64,000 nt of DNA from a virus (IMGVR_UViG_3300025405_000009:1-64000), one strand, 5' to 3'; positions 49,545 through 60,045 are shown, counted from the stretch's first letter. Numbers and translations: made by a program. Notes: generated by a model from the letters alone, not told the origin.

Positions 49545-51681
49545 TATTAATTGAATCAAAACGTCTACTAGAGTTACTCGTTGCTGGAGTCAAGAATGCT
49601 GTAGGATTATTATTAACATTCATTACATTTACGTTATTAGAACTACTCTTCATTGCAGCCATACCTTCAGCCATTTGTTTATTAATTTTAACAAGACTGG
49701 CTATCATTTTATTTTGTTCTTGGATAGAACCATGTACATCACCTAAATTTGTATCATTTTCACTTGGTGCAGCTGCTGCAGATTGAGTGCTTGGTACTTC
49801 TGGTGTTACAGGTTGAATATTATTTGTGGGTGCTTCAGGTGTGCTTGGCTGTACATTACCTGCGGAGGTATTATCCGTAGGCGTTTCAGGAGTAGCTGCA
49901 TTAGCTGTAGTATTACCAGTTGATTTAGAAGGTGCAGGTGTTGAGGACGTAGAAGGTGCAGGTTGAGTATCATCTTTTGTATCACCATAACCACTGATAC
50001 CTAACATATCAGCAACTCTTGATCTTATACTAACTCCAAGAATAGACTCTGGAAGCATATTTAAAATTGCCTTTATTAATGCACCGCCAGTTGCTTTAAG
50101 TACACTGGAGAATGTTATAGGTTTACCTGAAGCAGATAAATCACTTATTGCTGTTTTTTCTTGATTGAAGAGTTCAACTAAAAATGATACACCAGGTATT
50201 AATGTGGCAATATCCATAAAAGCTTCTCCATATTTACCCTCACCAATATGAGTTCCCATATCTGTTAAATGTTGAATAAGAGGTATCTTCATAAAAGATT
50301 CCTTTACCCATTTCCAGGCATTACTCATCCAATCTTTATTAGCAGCACCTGCTTTCTCAGATCCACCTGTTTTAGAATCTCTATAAGCACTAAAGACATC
50401 AATTGCAATTGAAAGAGCCGTACCAACAACAGGAATAGCTGTGGCAGCTGCTGACGCAAGATCTAATAGTCCGCCAATAAAATCACCCTTAGCTATACGA
50501 GAGATAGCAAAACCAATACCTATAAGTGAACCAATAATTGGTATTTTTTTAATACCTTTTAATAAAAACCCACCTGCCATTCCAGCAAGTCTTCCTAATA
50601 TTCCCTTACCACCCGCCTTAGCTGCAGTCCCTGCAGCTGCTTTAGTAACACCACCAAAAATACCTTTAAATGAATTAAAAATTTTACCAAAAAGCTTTCC
50701 AGGTAATTCAAGAAGACTCTTACCTAATGATTTTGCCTTCATGCCTAATAATTTACCGACAGCTTCAACTTTTTTTGGATCAAAAAACATTTTAGCAAAA
50801 TTCTTAACTGTAGTTACAAATTTTACAGCACCTTTTTTAATTAAAGAAAGACCAACAGCTAGACCGCCACGTCCAAGAAGTTTTTTTAATCCTTTAAAGG
50901 GACCTGAATCCATTAAGCCGTTAAACAGTAATGCTACACTTCCAATAGCTGCACCTGCTCCAAGAAACATAGTACCTAATGCACCGAGAACGGGTCCAAG
51001 AAGCTTAGCAGCCATTGGAAATATTTCTTTAAGTAGACTATCCTTATCATCTTTTTTATTCTTCTTATCTTTTTTGTCTTTAACAGATCCAGTAATTATT
51101 TCAAGATACGGTTTCCATCTATCAAAAGCTTTTATATTCTCTGTTTCTAAAATATCCTCAAGTGTTACTTTTGTCTTTGGAGGTAGATCAATATTAACTT
51201 CTTCACGAGCAAACGGTGTTTTTGTTTCAATTTTTTTATTAACAGTTTCTTCTTTTTTTGGTTTAATTTTTTCAATAACACTGGTTATTAAACTTTGCTT
51301 AGGTTTTGGTTTATCTGCTTCTTCTACTTTACGGTCACTTTTAACAGGTGTTATTTTTTTAAAAACGCTGTCACTTAAGCTACTCTTTATGGTAGCTGCA
51401 ATATTAGAAATAGGGTTCTTTGATGTCTTTTTATCATCAGTATCTTTCTTATTTTCAGTTTCCTTATTACCCTTATTATCGGCTTTTCTTTTATCTTGAT
51501 TTGACTTACTCTCAGGACCAATTTGATCTACAAGACTATTGGTCTTAGGATTTGATTGAAGAGGAACTTCACCACTAATAATTCCTAAAATTCTATCAAG
51601 AATCTTTGTTTGATTCATTGATACGGCATCAAAATTACCAAATGCTGCCTTTAGATCTGCAATAGAGATAGTACCTTCCAT
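49540..51681 (-). CDS. Tail tape-measure protein
   Basis: A 713-residue protein. Residues 55-210 are Lys/Asp-rich and helical, 215-420 hold several hydrophobic Gly/Ala/Leu helices (GPVLGALGTMFLGAGAAIGS, IGSLIGIGFAISRIAKG), and the tail is Pro/Thr/Ser-rich. This layout, and its place between tail chaperone-like genes and gp48, fit the T4 gp29 tape measure, which sets tail length and exits into the cell membrane. Confidence 0.75.
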   Translation of the reverse strand: MEGTISIADLKAAFGNFDAVSMNQTKILDRILGIISGEVPLQSNPKTNSLVDQIGPESKSNQDKRKADNKGNKETENKKDTDDKKTSKNPISNIAATIKSSLSDSVFKKITPVKSDRKVEEADKPKPKQSLITSVIEKIKPKKEETVNKKIETKTPFAREEVNIDLPPKTKVTLEDILETENIKAFDRWKPYLEIITGSVKDKKDKKNKKDDKDSLLKEIFPMAAKLLGPVLGALGTMFLGAGAAIGSVALLFNGLMDSGPFKGLKKLLGRGGLAVGLSLIKKGAVKFVTTVKNFAKMFFDPKKVEAVGKLLGMKAKSLGKSLLELPGKLFGKIFNSFKGIFGGVTKAAAGTAAKAGGKGILGRLAGMAGGFLLKGIKKIPIIGSLIGIGFAISRIAKGDFIGGLLDLASAAATAIPVVGTALSIAIDVFSAYRDSKTGGSEKAGAANKDWMSNAWKWVKESFMKIPLIQHLTDMGTHIGEGKYGEAFMDIATLIPGVSFLVELFNQEKTAISDLSASGKPITFSSVLKATGGALIKAILNMLPESILGVSIRSRVADMLGISGYGDTKDDTQPAPSTSSTPAPSKSTGNTTANAATPETPTDNTSAGNVQPSTPEAPTNNIQPVTPEVPSTQSAAAAPSENDTNLGDVHGSIQEQNKMIASLVKINKQMAEGMAAMKSSSNNVNVMNVNNNPTAFLTPATSNSSRRFDSINR

Positions 51682-51703
51682 TGAAGATATTTAATCTCTA
51701 ATG

Positions 51704-52465
51704 TTAAATCGCGAAAAAGCTACCGTCTATTTCAATATTTGAATCGCCGACTTTAGTATACTGATTCTCAAAATCGCGGTATTTCTTAATAAATTCAAGA
51801 ATTTGATTTGTAAGTGTTGTTGGAAATTTTTCAGCTATTGATAATTTACTATCAATCTTTAATGTCGTAAAATCAACTGTACTTGTTTCCCCTTCTGTTT
51901 TAAAAGTTACAGATCTAATATACTTTAGAACTTCATGAATAAAAAGTTCACTAACAACTGTTTTTACATCTTCTGTCTTTGCAGCTTTAAACTTCGTTAA
52001 TACAGCATTACTAATTTCTTTATCTACATTTAAACGAGGAACTTCAAGCTCAACTGTTAAATTTTGAAACTCTATACTACCGTTAATTACGGTCGGATCT
52101 ATAGCTACTTTTGGAATCAAAGCTACAACATCAGTAAGGTCATATACATCGTCACCTAAGGTATACTTTGTATCTAAGCTAGCTGTCCTTAATGCCAAGG
52201 CAATTGCAATACGATCAAAAATATACAATTGATTTACATTTAATGTTTCAAGAATATTTTCCTGAATGATATTATAAAAACTTGTAATAAACGTAAGTTT
52301 TGTAAGGGTTTCTTCAATAGAGGACTTTAAGAGTTCTTTTTGTTGACGGAGATTTAATGCTTTAAATTTAACTGTACGCTGTAAGGAAGGGACAAAAATA
52401 TCAATACCAGATTGTTTGTTAAGATCATCTAATTGCTTAAGAATATCAGGAACTGTATTAGTCAT
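51704..52465 (-). CDS. gp26-like baseplate hub assembly protein
   Basis: A 253-residue protein. FVPSLQRTVKFKALNLRQQK then ELLKSSIEE is typical of the T4 gp26 family needed for hub assembly. It may act as a tail assembly chaperone, as it directly precedes the tape measure. The order with a second related gene upstream recalls the paired chaperones of other tailed phages, though no frameshift overlap exists. Confidence 0.7.
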   Translation of the reverse strand: MTNTVPDILKQLDDLNKQSGIDIFVPSLQRTVKFKALNLRQQKELLKSSIEETLTKLTFITSFYNIIQENILETLNVNQLYIFDRIAIALALRTASLDTKYTLGDDVYDLTDVVALIPKVAIDPTVINGSIEFQNLTVELEVPRLNVDKEISNAVLTKFKAAKTEDVKTVVSELFIHEVLKYIRSVTFKTEGETSTVDFTTLKIDSKLSIAEKFPTTLTNQILEFIKKYRDFENQYTKVGDSNIEIDGSFFAI

Positions 52466-52503
52466 ATGCTATATAAATTTATGTAGAAATTCCTGTTATG
52501 CCA

Positions 52504-53394
52504 CTATCTTTGCGCTGAATTTCCTATATTCGGCGTATTACTAGCATTGTTAGATTGTTTTTCAGCTTTTTCTTGTTCAGCCTGTTCCTCCTTAAACAGA
52601 TTAATATAAACATCAATTTCAACCGGGGTAAGTTTTGTCATATGCTCATAAGTCATACGAAATTGTTTCATCAAGAAGTACTCAATTTTATAAAAGTACA
52701 TTAAATCCCTATTAAAGCAGAGTTTTAAAAATTCAATAACTGAGTTATTAAACACATTTGCTGTTATTATTGTATCACTACCCTCATCGGATGAATACGG
52801 TGATTTTACGTTTATTAATTCAAGCTTATTCAGGTAGTCAAATATTCTATTAGCATGTGTCTGAATGTCGTTTAAAACAACGGCAGGTAGTTTGTTTATC
52901 ATTTCGGCTGTAATGCCGTAAAAAGGATCTCCATTAAGGGATATACAGTTTACAACAGTCTCTGAAGCATCTATAATATCACGATTAATATATAAGGATG
53001 TTGGTAGACCGTATGTTATATTTAATTTCTTTTCATATGAAACGGTTATATCTTCTGGATGCTCAGCTTTTAGTACAGTTAATATATCATCAATATTCAT
53101 TATACCGTTAAATTGCTGTTTTGTTATAGGACAATTTATTAGTAACTCTAAAGTAGGTGAGATACAGACTGCTCGTATAGTTAATAAGATATAAAGCTTA
53201 TCTATTATAGTAATATTACTAATATCTTCGGTACAATGTTTAGTTAGTATATCATTGAACGCTGTTAAAATAATATCGTTATTGGTATTAGCAATATTTT
53301 TTACTAATTCCTTCAGTTCAACAAAAGATAATTCTGTTAAATATACCGTTCTTTTAGAAATAGGTAAATTTACAGAATATAAAAACGTTGACAT
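52504..53394 (-). CDS. Second gp26/gp51-like assembly protein
   Basis: A 296-residue protein starting MSTFLYSVNLPISKRT. The first 130 residues (YLTELSFVELKELVKNIANT and IIDKLYILLTIRAVCIS) follow the same pattern as the downstream gp26-like gene, so the two look like diverged paralogues. C-terminal helices (RDLMYFYKIEYFLMKQFRMT) and a Glu-rich tail. Start at 53394 chosen because AATAGT-ATG follows a TACTAT box; an upstream in-frame start at 53409 adds five residues. Confidence 0.65.
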   Translation of the reverse strand: MSTFLYSVNLPISKRTVYLTELSFVELKELVKNIANTNNDIILTAFNDILTKHCTEDISNITIIDKLYILLTIRAVCISPTLELLINCPITKQQFNGIMNIDDILTVLKAEHPEDITVSYEKKLNITYGLPTSLYINRDIIDASETVVNCISLNGDPFYGITAEMINKLPAVVLNDIQTHANRIFDYLNKLELINVKSPYSSDEGSDTIITANVFNNSVIEFLKLCFNRDLMYFYKIEYFLMKQFRMTYEHMTKLTPVEIDVYINLFKEEQAEQEKAEKQSNNASNTPNIGNSAQR

Positions 53395-53430
53395 ACTATT
53401 ATAGTACAATATAATGTACTAAATGCAAGA

Positions 53431-54291
53431 TTACAATCTGTGAGGTGTAAAGGGTCTCGCTGTACTTAAAAGATTAGCTATATCGTTTAAATTAACAGGT
53501 GTTCCAACAGTATAGTTTGAATAAGTCCAGAGGGTGCGATAGGTTTGTAATTTTTCAGTTTCGTAATCTAATGTCTGTTCAGATACATTATAAGGAACAC
53601 AGTTATGAAATACCCATGATTTTCTGGGTAACATTGAAATACCAGCGTTTGATCTAGTATATTCCAATACCCTCATTGTAACTTTTATATTTTTAGGATC
53701 AACACCACCAGGTATATCACCAGGACGTGCTACCATACCAAAATGAGCACCTAAAATTACCCATGGTCTAATAACAAAGTCAATAAATGATGTTGTTGTT
53801 TCCTTGAATGATATGTTTAATGACGGTGCTTCCGCTGTTCTATTACCTCCTAATACACCTGGTAAAAACCCACGATTATTAGCAACCGAAGCGCTCTCTA
53901 CACTAAATTGTTCAGGTGGTAAAGTAACTTCATGAGCGAACCAACATCCCACTAATTGCTGATTATCGTAATTAGTAAGTATGTTTTTAGCTGCATCAAT
54001 ATCAAAACCATTCTTATCACCATCAGTACGCTCTAAACCTTGTAAAACTTGAGTAGAAAGACTTGCTGGAAACCTATCAATAAGTACAACCCATTGAGTT
54101 GACATTGGAATAGCTGTATTCCATACCGTGGTAATTTGATTTAAAAATACATCACGCGGAAATACACCACCAGCTGATGAATAACCAGCACCAGCATTTG
54201 GTCCAATAAAACTCTGTGTCACTAAAGCGGCTGCTGGAGCAGCCGCTGCTATACCTGCTATGGCAGAATTAAGCGGATTATTAATACTCAC
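53431..54291 (-). CDS. Tail tube-like protein, long form
   Basis: A 286-residue protein. TQWVVLIDRFPASLSTQVLQ and the later IDFVIRPWVILGAHFGMV with LETEKLQTYRTLW-like end pattern resemble gp19-type tube subunits with an N-terminal extension. It lies directly after the main tube gene. It may form a tube initiator, terminator or minor tube subunit. Three tube-like genes occur in this operon. Confidence 0.6.
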   Translation of the reverse strand: MSINNPLNSAIAGIAAAAPAAALVTQSFIGPNAGAGYSSAGGVFPRDVFLNQITTVWNTAIPMSTQWVVLIDRFPASLSTQVLQGLERTDGDKNGFDIDAAKNILTNYDNQQLVGCWFAHEVTLPPEQFSVESASVANNRGFLPGVLGGNRTAEAPSLNISFKETTTSFIDFVIRPWVILGAHFGMVARPGDIPGGVDPKNIKVTMRVLEYTRSNAGISMLPRKSWVFHNCVPYNVSEQTLDYETEKLQTYRTLWTYSNYTVGTPVNLNDIANLLSTARPFTPHRL

Positions 54292-54315
54292 CTAATTATT
54301 TAGGCTTGTAAGATA

Positions 54316-54939
54316 TTAGAGGTGACTTTGACCTGGAGCTATTGCGAGTGGTACACCGATCTGACTACCTGCTACTTGACCACCAAGAGGTGAGGTACGT
54401 ACAAAGTAGTGGTAAGCAAGAGTAACAGTAAATTCTACTGTCTGTCCTGTACCGGCTGCCATTGTATACGCAATGGGTCCAACGTTACGTGGTGTTACAC
54501 CGTAAAGAACGTATGTAGCAACAACATTATTTTGATTATCAAGCTGAGCAAGAGTAATAGTAGCGTTCTTACTAGGTGTATTATATTGACCTGTACTTGA
54601 CTGATCATCAAATACCCAGCGTGACCAATCCTCAAACAATTGACGAATGCCAGAAGCTTGATCGGCGTAGAATGTAATAGAATAACCTGTACCATCTGGG
54701 TAGATAGCATTACCAGGAAGGTTGAAATTTAATCCCATGTATGGAACTGAAACGTTAGTAATTTCACGAGCCGGTAAAGCTGCTGACTTTGCATACACTA
54801 ATAATCCACCGTCGGACATTGTATAAGCTGCGGCACCATCACTGGTTATTTCGAGAATACGGAAGTTAAAGTCACGCGAAAAATTAAAGTTTGTCGCCTG
54901 CTGGTAAAACCCTTGGATTGTTTGTGCTGTTTGTGACAT
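54316..54939 (-). CDS. 19: Tail tube protein gp19
   Basis: A 207-residue tube subunit. ALPAREITNVSVPYMGLNFN, YSITFYADQASGIRQLFEDW and the terminal TVEFTVTLAYHYF match gp19 (compare T4 FEVTLALDYW). It lies directly behind the sheath gene, as in T4. The tube is the channel for DNA. Confidence 0.88.
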   Translation of the reverse strand: MSQTAQTIQGFYQQATNFNFSRDFNFRILEITSDGAAAYTMSDGGLLVYAKSAALPAREITNVSVPYMGLNFNLPGNAIYPDGTGYSITFYADQASGIRQLFEDWSRWVFDDQSSTGQYNTPSKNATITLAQLDNQNNVVATYVLYGVTPRNVGPIAYTMAAGTGQTVEFTVTLAYHYFVRTSPLGGQVAGSQIGVPLAIAPGQSHL

Positions 54940-54949
54940 AAGGTGTAAT

Positions 54950-54957
54950 TATTTATT
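54950..54957 (-). promoter_or_regulatory. Late promoter AATAAATA
   Basis: Late element ten bases before the gp19 ATG. Confidence 0.65.
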
Positions 54958-54972
54958 CGTTAGTTGTTCTTT

Positions 54973-57636
54973 TTAGGCTACGATCTCATTGAAGTTAGCA
55001 CTCGTCTGAGTTGCGTAGAAGTTAACTAAGATGAACTCTGCTGTTCTGACCGGCTTGAGGTAGATATCAACAATTAACTCATTTTGATCAATAACTGATG
55101 GTGTATTATTACGCTCATCGCAAACAATCAAGTAATCATACAACCCTTGTGTATTCTTTGCATAATCAAAGATAGGAGTGATTGTATTTACAAGGCGTGT
55201 GCGTGTGAAGAGCGTATTTGGCTCAAATACGAAGAACTGAGCAACATTATTTGTCTGTACTTCAAGAGTCAAGAACAATCTACGAACGTTAATACGATCG
55301 AAAGCACTTGGTTGCTTTAATGATGTCTTTTGACCGTAGATTACATATCCTTCATTAGGGAATGAAGCTACAGGATTAAGACTGATTGTATAAAGCTGAT
55401 CGCGTTCCTTTTGCTTTGGACTATAACCGATGTCAAGAACACCTGTTAAAACACCGCGTGTAAATCCTGCTGGAGCAAACCAAGGCTGGAAGTTACTATC
55501 TGTCTTAGCCATTGCCGAAGCAGCAAAGCCTGAGAATGGAACCCAAACTGGTTGTTGTGAAGCATTGTCATAAACCTGTACAACATTTGCATAAACTGCT
55601 GTATAGCTGTTGTTGAATGAAGCAAACTGGTTGCGTAATGGCCAGTAGAGGTTAAGTGCAAAGTTATTATTAGGATTAGCTAATGTCTTGACACCAGGTG
55701 CTTGACCTGTTACGAAGATATTTGTAAGAGGATCAGCGATGAAAAGGTGATCCTTACGAACATTAGCTGCAAAGTTAATAAAGTTCTGAGCTACAGAATT
55801 GTAGTTAGTTACAATAGGTGCTGGTGTTGTTGGATTTTGTGCCGTAAGATTAGCAACATCCGATCCAAGATATGGAATTGTATCATCAAAATAACCAGAT
55901 GTTGTTGGATTGAATGAGTTAGCGAAGATTGTACCTAATCCAGCTTCAGTTACAATTGATAACGGCCAGATAGATGGATCCTCAAGATAACCTAACATGG
56001 TCTGTACCTTTGTAGGTACACTACCAATTGTCTTAACTGAAAGATCTTGAGCTGAATAATCACCTAATGGATAAAGAGCATCTGTTGATCCAAATACACT
56101 TAAAACACTTCCGTATTGAGCTGATGTAGCGCCTGTACGTGTATAGAATGTATCATTTGATGTTGTAATGAGACCTGAAAGTGCTCCAGAATATCCACCA
56201 GTACCAATTGTATCACTAGCTAAGGGGTACTGACGTGAGTTGTTTAATAAGCGAACATTCTTATTTGGGAAGCCTGAAAGATTGAGCCAACCTGATGAAT
56301 ATTGTTGTGAGATATATGGATTAATGAATACCTGAATATTCTTAGAGTTGTTTTCAACATTTCCAATAAAGAAAGATTTTGGAATACCACCTGTTGAATT
56401 ATTTACTTGACGGTAATAATCAAATGAACCTGTATATCCTTCAGATAGAATATAATCAAGGGAAATTGTATTTGGTGAAAATACTGATTGACGAAGTTTA
56501 AATAAACCAAGAGTAATAGTGTCGTTAAAGTTGGATGGTGATATATCAAAAGTTGGAATTGTTTCCATTACTTGTGAAACACTACCATTTGTACCATAAC
56601 CGACTGCGGCAGATAATGGAAAGTTAAGTCTCTGTGAAGGAACAGTTGTAAAATTACCAGGTGTTACAGCTGACGCGTATGAATTAATAGTAAGAACATT
56701 ATTGATGTCATTAAACGGTGTAGAAGGATAAAGGTTTGAATTATCCATTAAACCAATATAGTTACCTTCAAAACGTGTATTAATGGCATTTTGAGATTGA
56801 TTAAGAATAATAAGACCAGCAGTACCAAATGCTGAGAGAACAGCAGGACTAAAAGTTGTTGTTGGTGGTTGTACTAATACTGAACTTAATGAAGGATTAG
56901 CTGATAAACCAACGTTACCACTATTAGAAACAACATATGAAGTACTTGGATCACTAGCACTAGCAGACCATGTAAATGCAGTACCATTTTGAATAGCAAG
57001 GAATTGCTGTTGAGTTAAACGAACGTGTGTTGGTGCACCAAATAAATACGTACCGTTTGTAATACCGAGATTTACTGATGTAACAGGCACAGTAACTGAT
57101 GTACCTGTAAGAGCTAAGAAAAAGTTAACGGCAGCTGCTGAAAGTGCTGAGTTACTTAAATTAGTTGTTTGTGCTGAAACGGTGTTCTGTAAAACATTAG
57201 GATATGCAGCATTATATGATGCTGAAAGACCTGGAACTATATAATTTGAGGAAAGACCAGCATTATAAGCTGAAAGATTAGCTAAAACACCTGTAGTACT
57301 AGTAATAATAGATACAACAGGATAAACAAGAGCACTATATTGACTTGAGTAATCAAGACCAGCTGCACTACCGTACGGGAGACGGTAAGCGACTACATTA
57401 GCTGGTGATTGAAATACTGCAGTAGCTGTCTGATAGAAGTAACGCTCGGCAGCATTTGTCGGTAAACCAAAAATTTGCTCCCATTCACTAAGAGAACTAA
57501 CTGTAATAGGCTCTGATGAAGGGCCCTTGGCAGCGAAACCAGGGATTAAAATAGTTGTTGGAGGTATGCCAGGTGCTCTTAAAGAAAGATCTACTTCGCT
57601 AATCTGTACGCCCGGGCTTTGTAGTGTAAGTGCCAT
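54973..57636 (-). CDS. 18: Contractile tail sheath gp18
   Basis: An 887-residue sheath protein, longer than T4 gp18 (659), with extra Ser/Thr/Asn-rich domains at about 90-330 that probably decorate the outside. Conserved ends: SPGVQISEVDLSLRAPGIPP at the start, FVAKGPSSEP-type segment near 35-45, and GYVIYGQKTSLKQPSAFDRI with NVRRLFLTLE near 760-800. The sheath contracts to drive the tube into the cell. Confidence 0.93.
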   Translation of the reverse strand: MALTLQSPGVQISEVDLSLRAPGIPPTTILIPGFAAKGPSSEPITVSSLSEWEQIFGLPTNAAERYFYQTATAVFQSPANVVAYRLPYGSAAGLDYSSQYSALVYPVVSIITSTTGVLANLSAYNAGLSSNYIVPGLSASYNAAYPNVLQNTVSAQTTNLSNSALSAAAVNFFLALTGTSVTVPVTSVNLGITNGTYLFGAPTHVRLTQQQFLAIQNGTAFTWSASASDPSTSYVVSNSGNVGLSANPSLSSVLVQPPTTTFSPAVLSAFGTAGLIILNQSQNAINTRFEGNYIGLMDNSNLYPSTPFNDINNVLTINSYASAVTPGNFTTVPSQRLNFPLSAAVGYGTNGSVSQVMETIPTFDISPSNFNDTITLGLFKLRQSVFSPNTISLDYILSEGYTGSFDYYRQVNNSTGGIPKSFFIGNVENNSKNIQVFINPYISQQYSSGWLNLSGFPNKNVRLLNNSRQYPLASDTIGTGGYSGALSGLITTSNDTFYTRTGATSAQYGSVLSVFGSTDALYPLGDYSAQDLSVKTIGSVPTKVQTMLGYLEDPSIWPLSIVTEAGLGTIFANSFNPTTSGYFDDTIPYLGSDVANLTAQNPTTPAPIVTNYNSVAQNFINFAANVRKDHLFIADPLTNIFVTGQAPGVKTLANPNNNFALNLYWPLRNQFASFNNSYTAVYANVVQVYDNASQQPVWVPFSGFAASAMAKTDSNFQPWFAPAGFTRGVLTGVLDIGYSPKQKERDQLYTISLNPVASFPNEGYVIYGQKTSLKQPSAFDRINVRRLFLTLEVQTNNVAQFFVFEPNTLFTRTRLVNTITPIFDYAKNTQGLYDYLIVCDERNNTPSVIDQNELIVDIYLKPVRTAEFILVNFYATQTSANFNEIVA

Positions 57637-57642
57637 ATAAAG

Positions 57643-57650
57643 TATTTATA
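57643..57650 (-). promoter_or_regulatory. Late promoter TATAAATA
   Basis: Perfect late element six bases before the sheath ATG; leader of about one base. Confidence 0.8.
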
Positions 57651-57675
57651 CTTTTTGGAAATTATTTTTTAAATT

Positions 57676-58275
57676 TTAGAGACCTTCTGCCCAATTTAAT
57701 GGCGTAACAATTAGTTGTGAGTATTCAAATGTGAAACTCGATTCTAACTCCGTTGCGTCTCTATAATTGTACTCTATACCATTTAAATTTGTAGGAAAAG
57801 CATCCGTATATTTGAATTCCATAATACGTTTATTGTATTCATCTAATGCAAAAATAGATAAAATTGCTTTATATTCATTATCAGGTGCAACAGGAAAAGG
57901 TACCAAATTATCTTGATCATATATACCTGTTTTAGCATTATTAAGTAAATCTAACCATTTATAAATTACCCAGTAATTTGAAAATCTATTATCAACAGTA
58001 AAGTTAACTGTAAGTGGATCGTATGGCTCACGGCTATAACTGGTTTGTGCAAATGTTTGACCAGCGTATCTCACACTAGCACTAGGTACTTTTATACTTG
58101 GTACTACAGATCCGTGTACAGCAAACTGTAATAAATCAAGATTTATATTATCTGCCCCATCTAAAAAACGTGAATTTATACGCCTTAATGCAGTTGGTAC
58201 ATTTAAAACAAGTGTAAACTTATCTTTTCTTGATAAGTTAAACGGACTCTGAATATAATCTACATTATTTGCCAT
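57676..58275 (-). CDS. Tail tube-like protein between terminase and sheath
   Basis: A 199-residue protein. YDPLTVNFTVDNRFSNYWVI, KWLDLLNNAKTGIYD and the end TELESSFTFEYSQLIVTPLN follow the tube-fold pattern seen in gp19. T4 has no gene between 17 and 18. It may be a tail terminator or second tube-like protein. It starts three bases after the terminase stop. Confidence 0.6.
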   Translation of the reverse strand: MANNVDYIQSPFNLSRKDKFTLVLNVPTALRRINSRFLDGADNINLDLLQFAVHGSVVPSIKVPSASVRYAGQTFAQTSYSREPYDPLTVNFTVDNRFSNYWVIYKWLDLLNNAKTGIYDQDNLVPFPVAPDNEYKAILSIFALDEYNKRIMEFKYTDAFPTNLNGIEYNYRDATELESSFTFEYSQLIVTPLNWAEGL

Positions 58276-58278
58276 ATA

Positions 58279-60033
58279 TTATTGTAAAAAGTGCCAACCG
58301 TCTTGTCTACCTTGATTAAGAAATGACCAACCTTGTGATTCAAGATCAGCAATACCATTGTCTTTATCATCTTGGTCTCCTTGCATAATAATTGGTAATG
58401 GTGATATCATATCTTGATCTTTTTCGTTATTATAAGCAGATATTGGGTTTACAAAATATTTAATCCCGTAATCAAGCGCTTTAAGTTTAAGAGGACGTTT
58501 ATTATCATCAAGTTCAAGAATTTCAAAATAACGTTCAGTTATTTCATTTTCTAAACTCATAAGAGCCCAAATTAAACTCATTACTCTATCATCCCAATTA
58601 TCAGAACCAGGTTTAGCAGCCCATGTTCCATTAGGATATCTAACAAAATCACGTAATTCACCAAGAGTTTTTAAATCTTTTATACGAATTACATTGAGTT
58701 CATTGAGCCAATAACGCATATTAGTTACGCCTTTGTACTTTGTATTAGTATGTGCTACTATACCAATTTTATTAAAAACCTTATCTCCTGCTTTAACACC
58801 ATATGATACTAAATTTTCATATCCAAGAGTATTTCTTAATTGATCTACTACTTGAGCTCCACAATTATTGCGCTCGACTAAGGCCGGAGGTTTACCCCAA
58901 TGTTCTAAAATTTCATTTAATTTAGTCACAAAATTATAAGGACTAATATTACGATTATGATAGACAGCAACCTGTTCAATATTCTGTAAATTAGTAACAT
59001 CTAATATCTGGATAACTGAAGCTGCCTCACCTAATCCCTCAGAAACGTCAACACCTGCAACATAGAGCTTATCTTTATTTGGTTCATCCCACAAAAGATA
59101 ATGTCCTTCATCAAAAACAAACTTCGGTTCCTGACATTCTAATTTTAATTTATCAAAAAACTCTTCATCAACAGCACTCTCACCAGATTGAACAAACACA
59201 TTACCATATTCTTGATCAAATGACTCTCTACTTCCTAACTGTTTAATAGTATCATTCTTCCACTTCTCATCTCTGCCGGGTACTTCCCACCAATCTACAC
59301 GTTCTGGGTGCCATCTATTATGCTTTTCAGGATCTGTTTCAGTAGCCCCTTGATAGAGGTCATAAAATAGGTTATTAGTACCATTAGGCGTACTGGCTAC
59401 AAAAATCTTTGATTTTTTAGATGATGAAATAATAGGATATACAGATTCCCAGAAAGCCTCTACCATATGATTATCAATAAACGCTAACTCATCTAAAATA
59501 AGACAATTACAACTATCACCACGACCGGCGTCTGAACTCGTTGTACTAATACCAATACTAGATCCATTGGCAAATACTACAGATGTCTTACCCCATTCCA
59601 TTACACCTGGTTTTAAGTAATTAGGTAGTTTTTCATACGCCATTCTAATACGCTTAAGAATATTAATAGCCGTTTGCTCCTTGTTAGCAACAATAAGAAG
59701 ACGTTGGTCATCTTGAAAGCATGTAACCCAGAGAGCGTAAATTGTCATCATGGTAGTTTTACCAATCTGACGAGAAGCTAGAGTTATAACAAATCGATGA
59801 TCCCTTAAGCTTCTTAGAATACGTTTTTGAAAGTTATGTAATTGAATTTTTATTTTACCTTCATCGAGATTTGTAATATAAAAAAAGTTTTCAGCAAAGT
59901 ATAGTATATTGCGCTTACATTTAACTAAATGTTCTACCCACTCTGGATTTGATTCATAATCAAACTGTGCATCCTGAGTCGGTAAATTTTCATTACCTAG
60001 GTAAAATTGTTGTTTTTGTTTTTTAGTAGCCAT
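58279..60033 (-). CDS. 17: Terminase large subunit gp17
   Basis: A 584-residue packaging motor. Walker A SRQIGKTTM (near residues 88-96), Walker B CLILDELAF (near 178-186), motif III FVASTPNGTNN, and the nuclease domain with VAGVDVSEG and later NWDDRVMSLIWAL are all present. Close in plan to T4 gp17 (610 residues). It cuts concatemers and pumps DNA through gp20. Confidence 0.94.
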   Translation of the reverse strand: MATKKQKQQFYLGNENLPTQDAQFDYESNPEWVEHLVKCKRNILYFAENFFYITNLDEGKIKIQLHNFQKRILRSLRDHRFVITLASRQIGKTTMMTIYALWVTCFQDDQRLLIVANKEQTAINILKRIRMAYEKLPNYLKPGVMEWGKTSVVFANGSSIGISTTSSDAGRGDSCNCLILDELAFIDNHMVEAFWESVYPIISSSKKSKIFVASTPNGTNNLFYDLYQGATETDPEKHNRWHPERVDWWEVPGRDEKWKNDTIKQLGSRESFDQEYGNVFVQSGESAVDEEFFDKLKLECQEPKFVFDEGHYLLWDEPNKDKLYVAGVDVSEGLGEAASVIQILDVTNLQNIEQVAVYHNRNISPYNFVTKLNEILEHWGKPPALVERNNCGAQVVDQLRNTLGYENLVSYGVKAGDKVFNKIGIVAHTNTKYKGVTNMRYWLNELNVIRIKDLKTLGELRDFVRYPNGTWAAKPGSDNWDDRVMSLIWALMSLENEITERYFEILELDDNKRPLKLKALDYGIKYFVNPISAYNNEKDQDMISPLPIIMQGDQDDKDNGIADLESQGWSFLNQGRQDGWHFLQ

Positions 60034-60037
60034 GGAG

Positions 60038-60045
60038 CATAAATA
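60038..60045 (+). promoter_or_regulatory. Late promoter CATAAATA
   Basis: Late element eight bases before the ATG at 60054. Confidence 0.7.

Noticed and set aside
50441-51499. 352-codon plus-strand frame
   Set aside because: It is antisense to the tape-measure gene, has Ser/Pro/Leu-rich shadow composition and no promoter.
51704-53394. Programmed frameshift joining the two tail chaperone-like genes
   Set aside because: The genes are separated by 38 bases with stop codons and no slippery heptamer in overlap.
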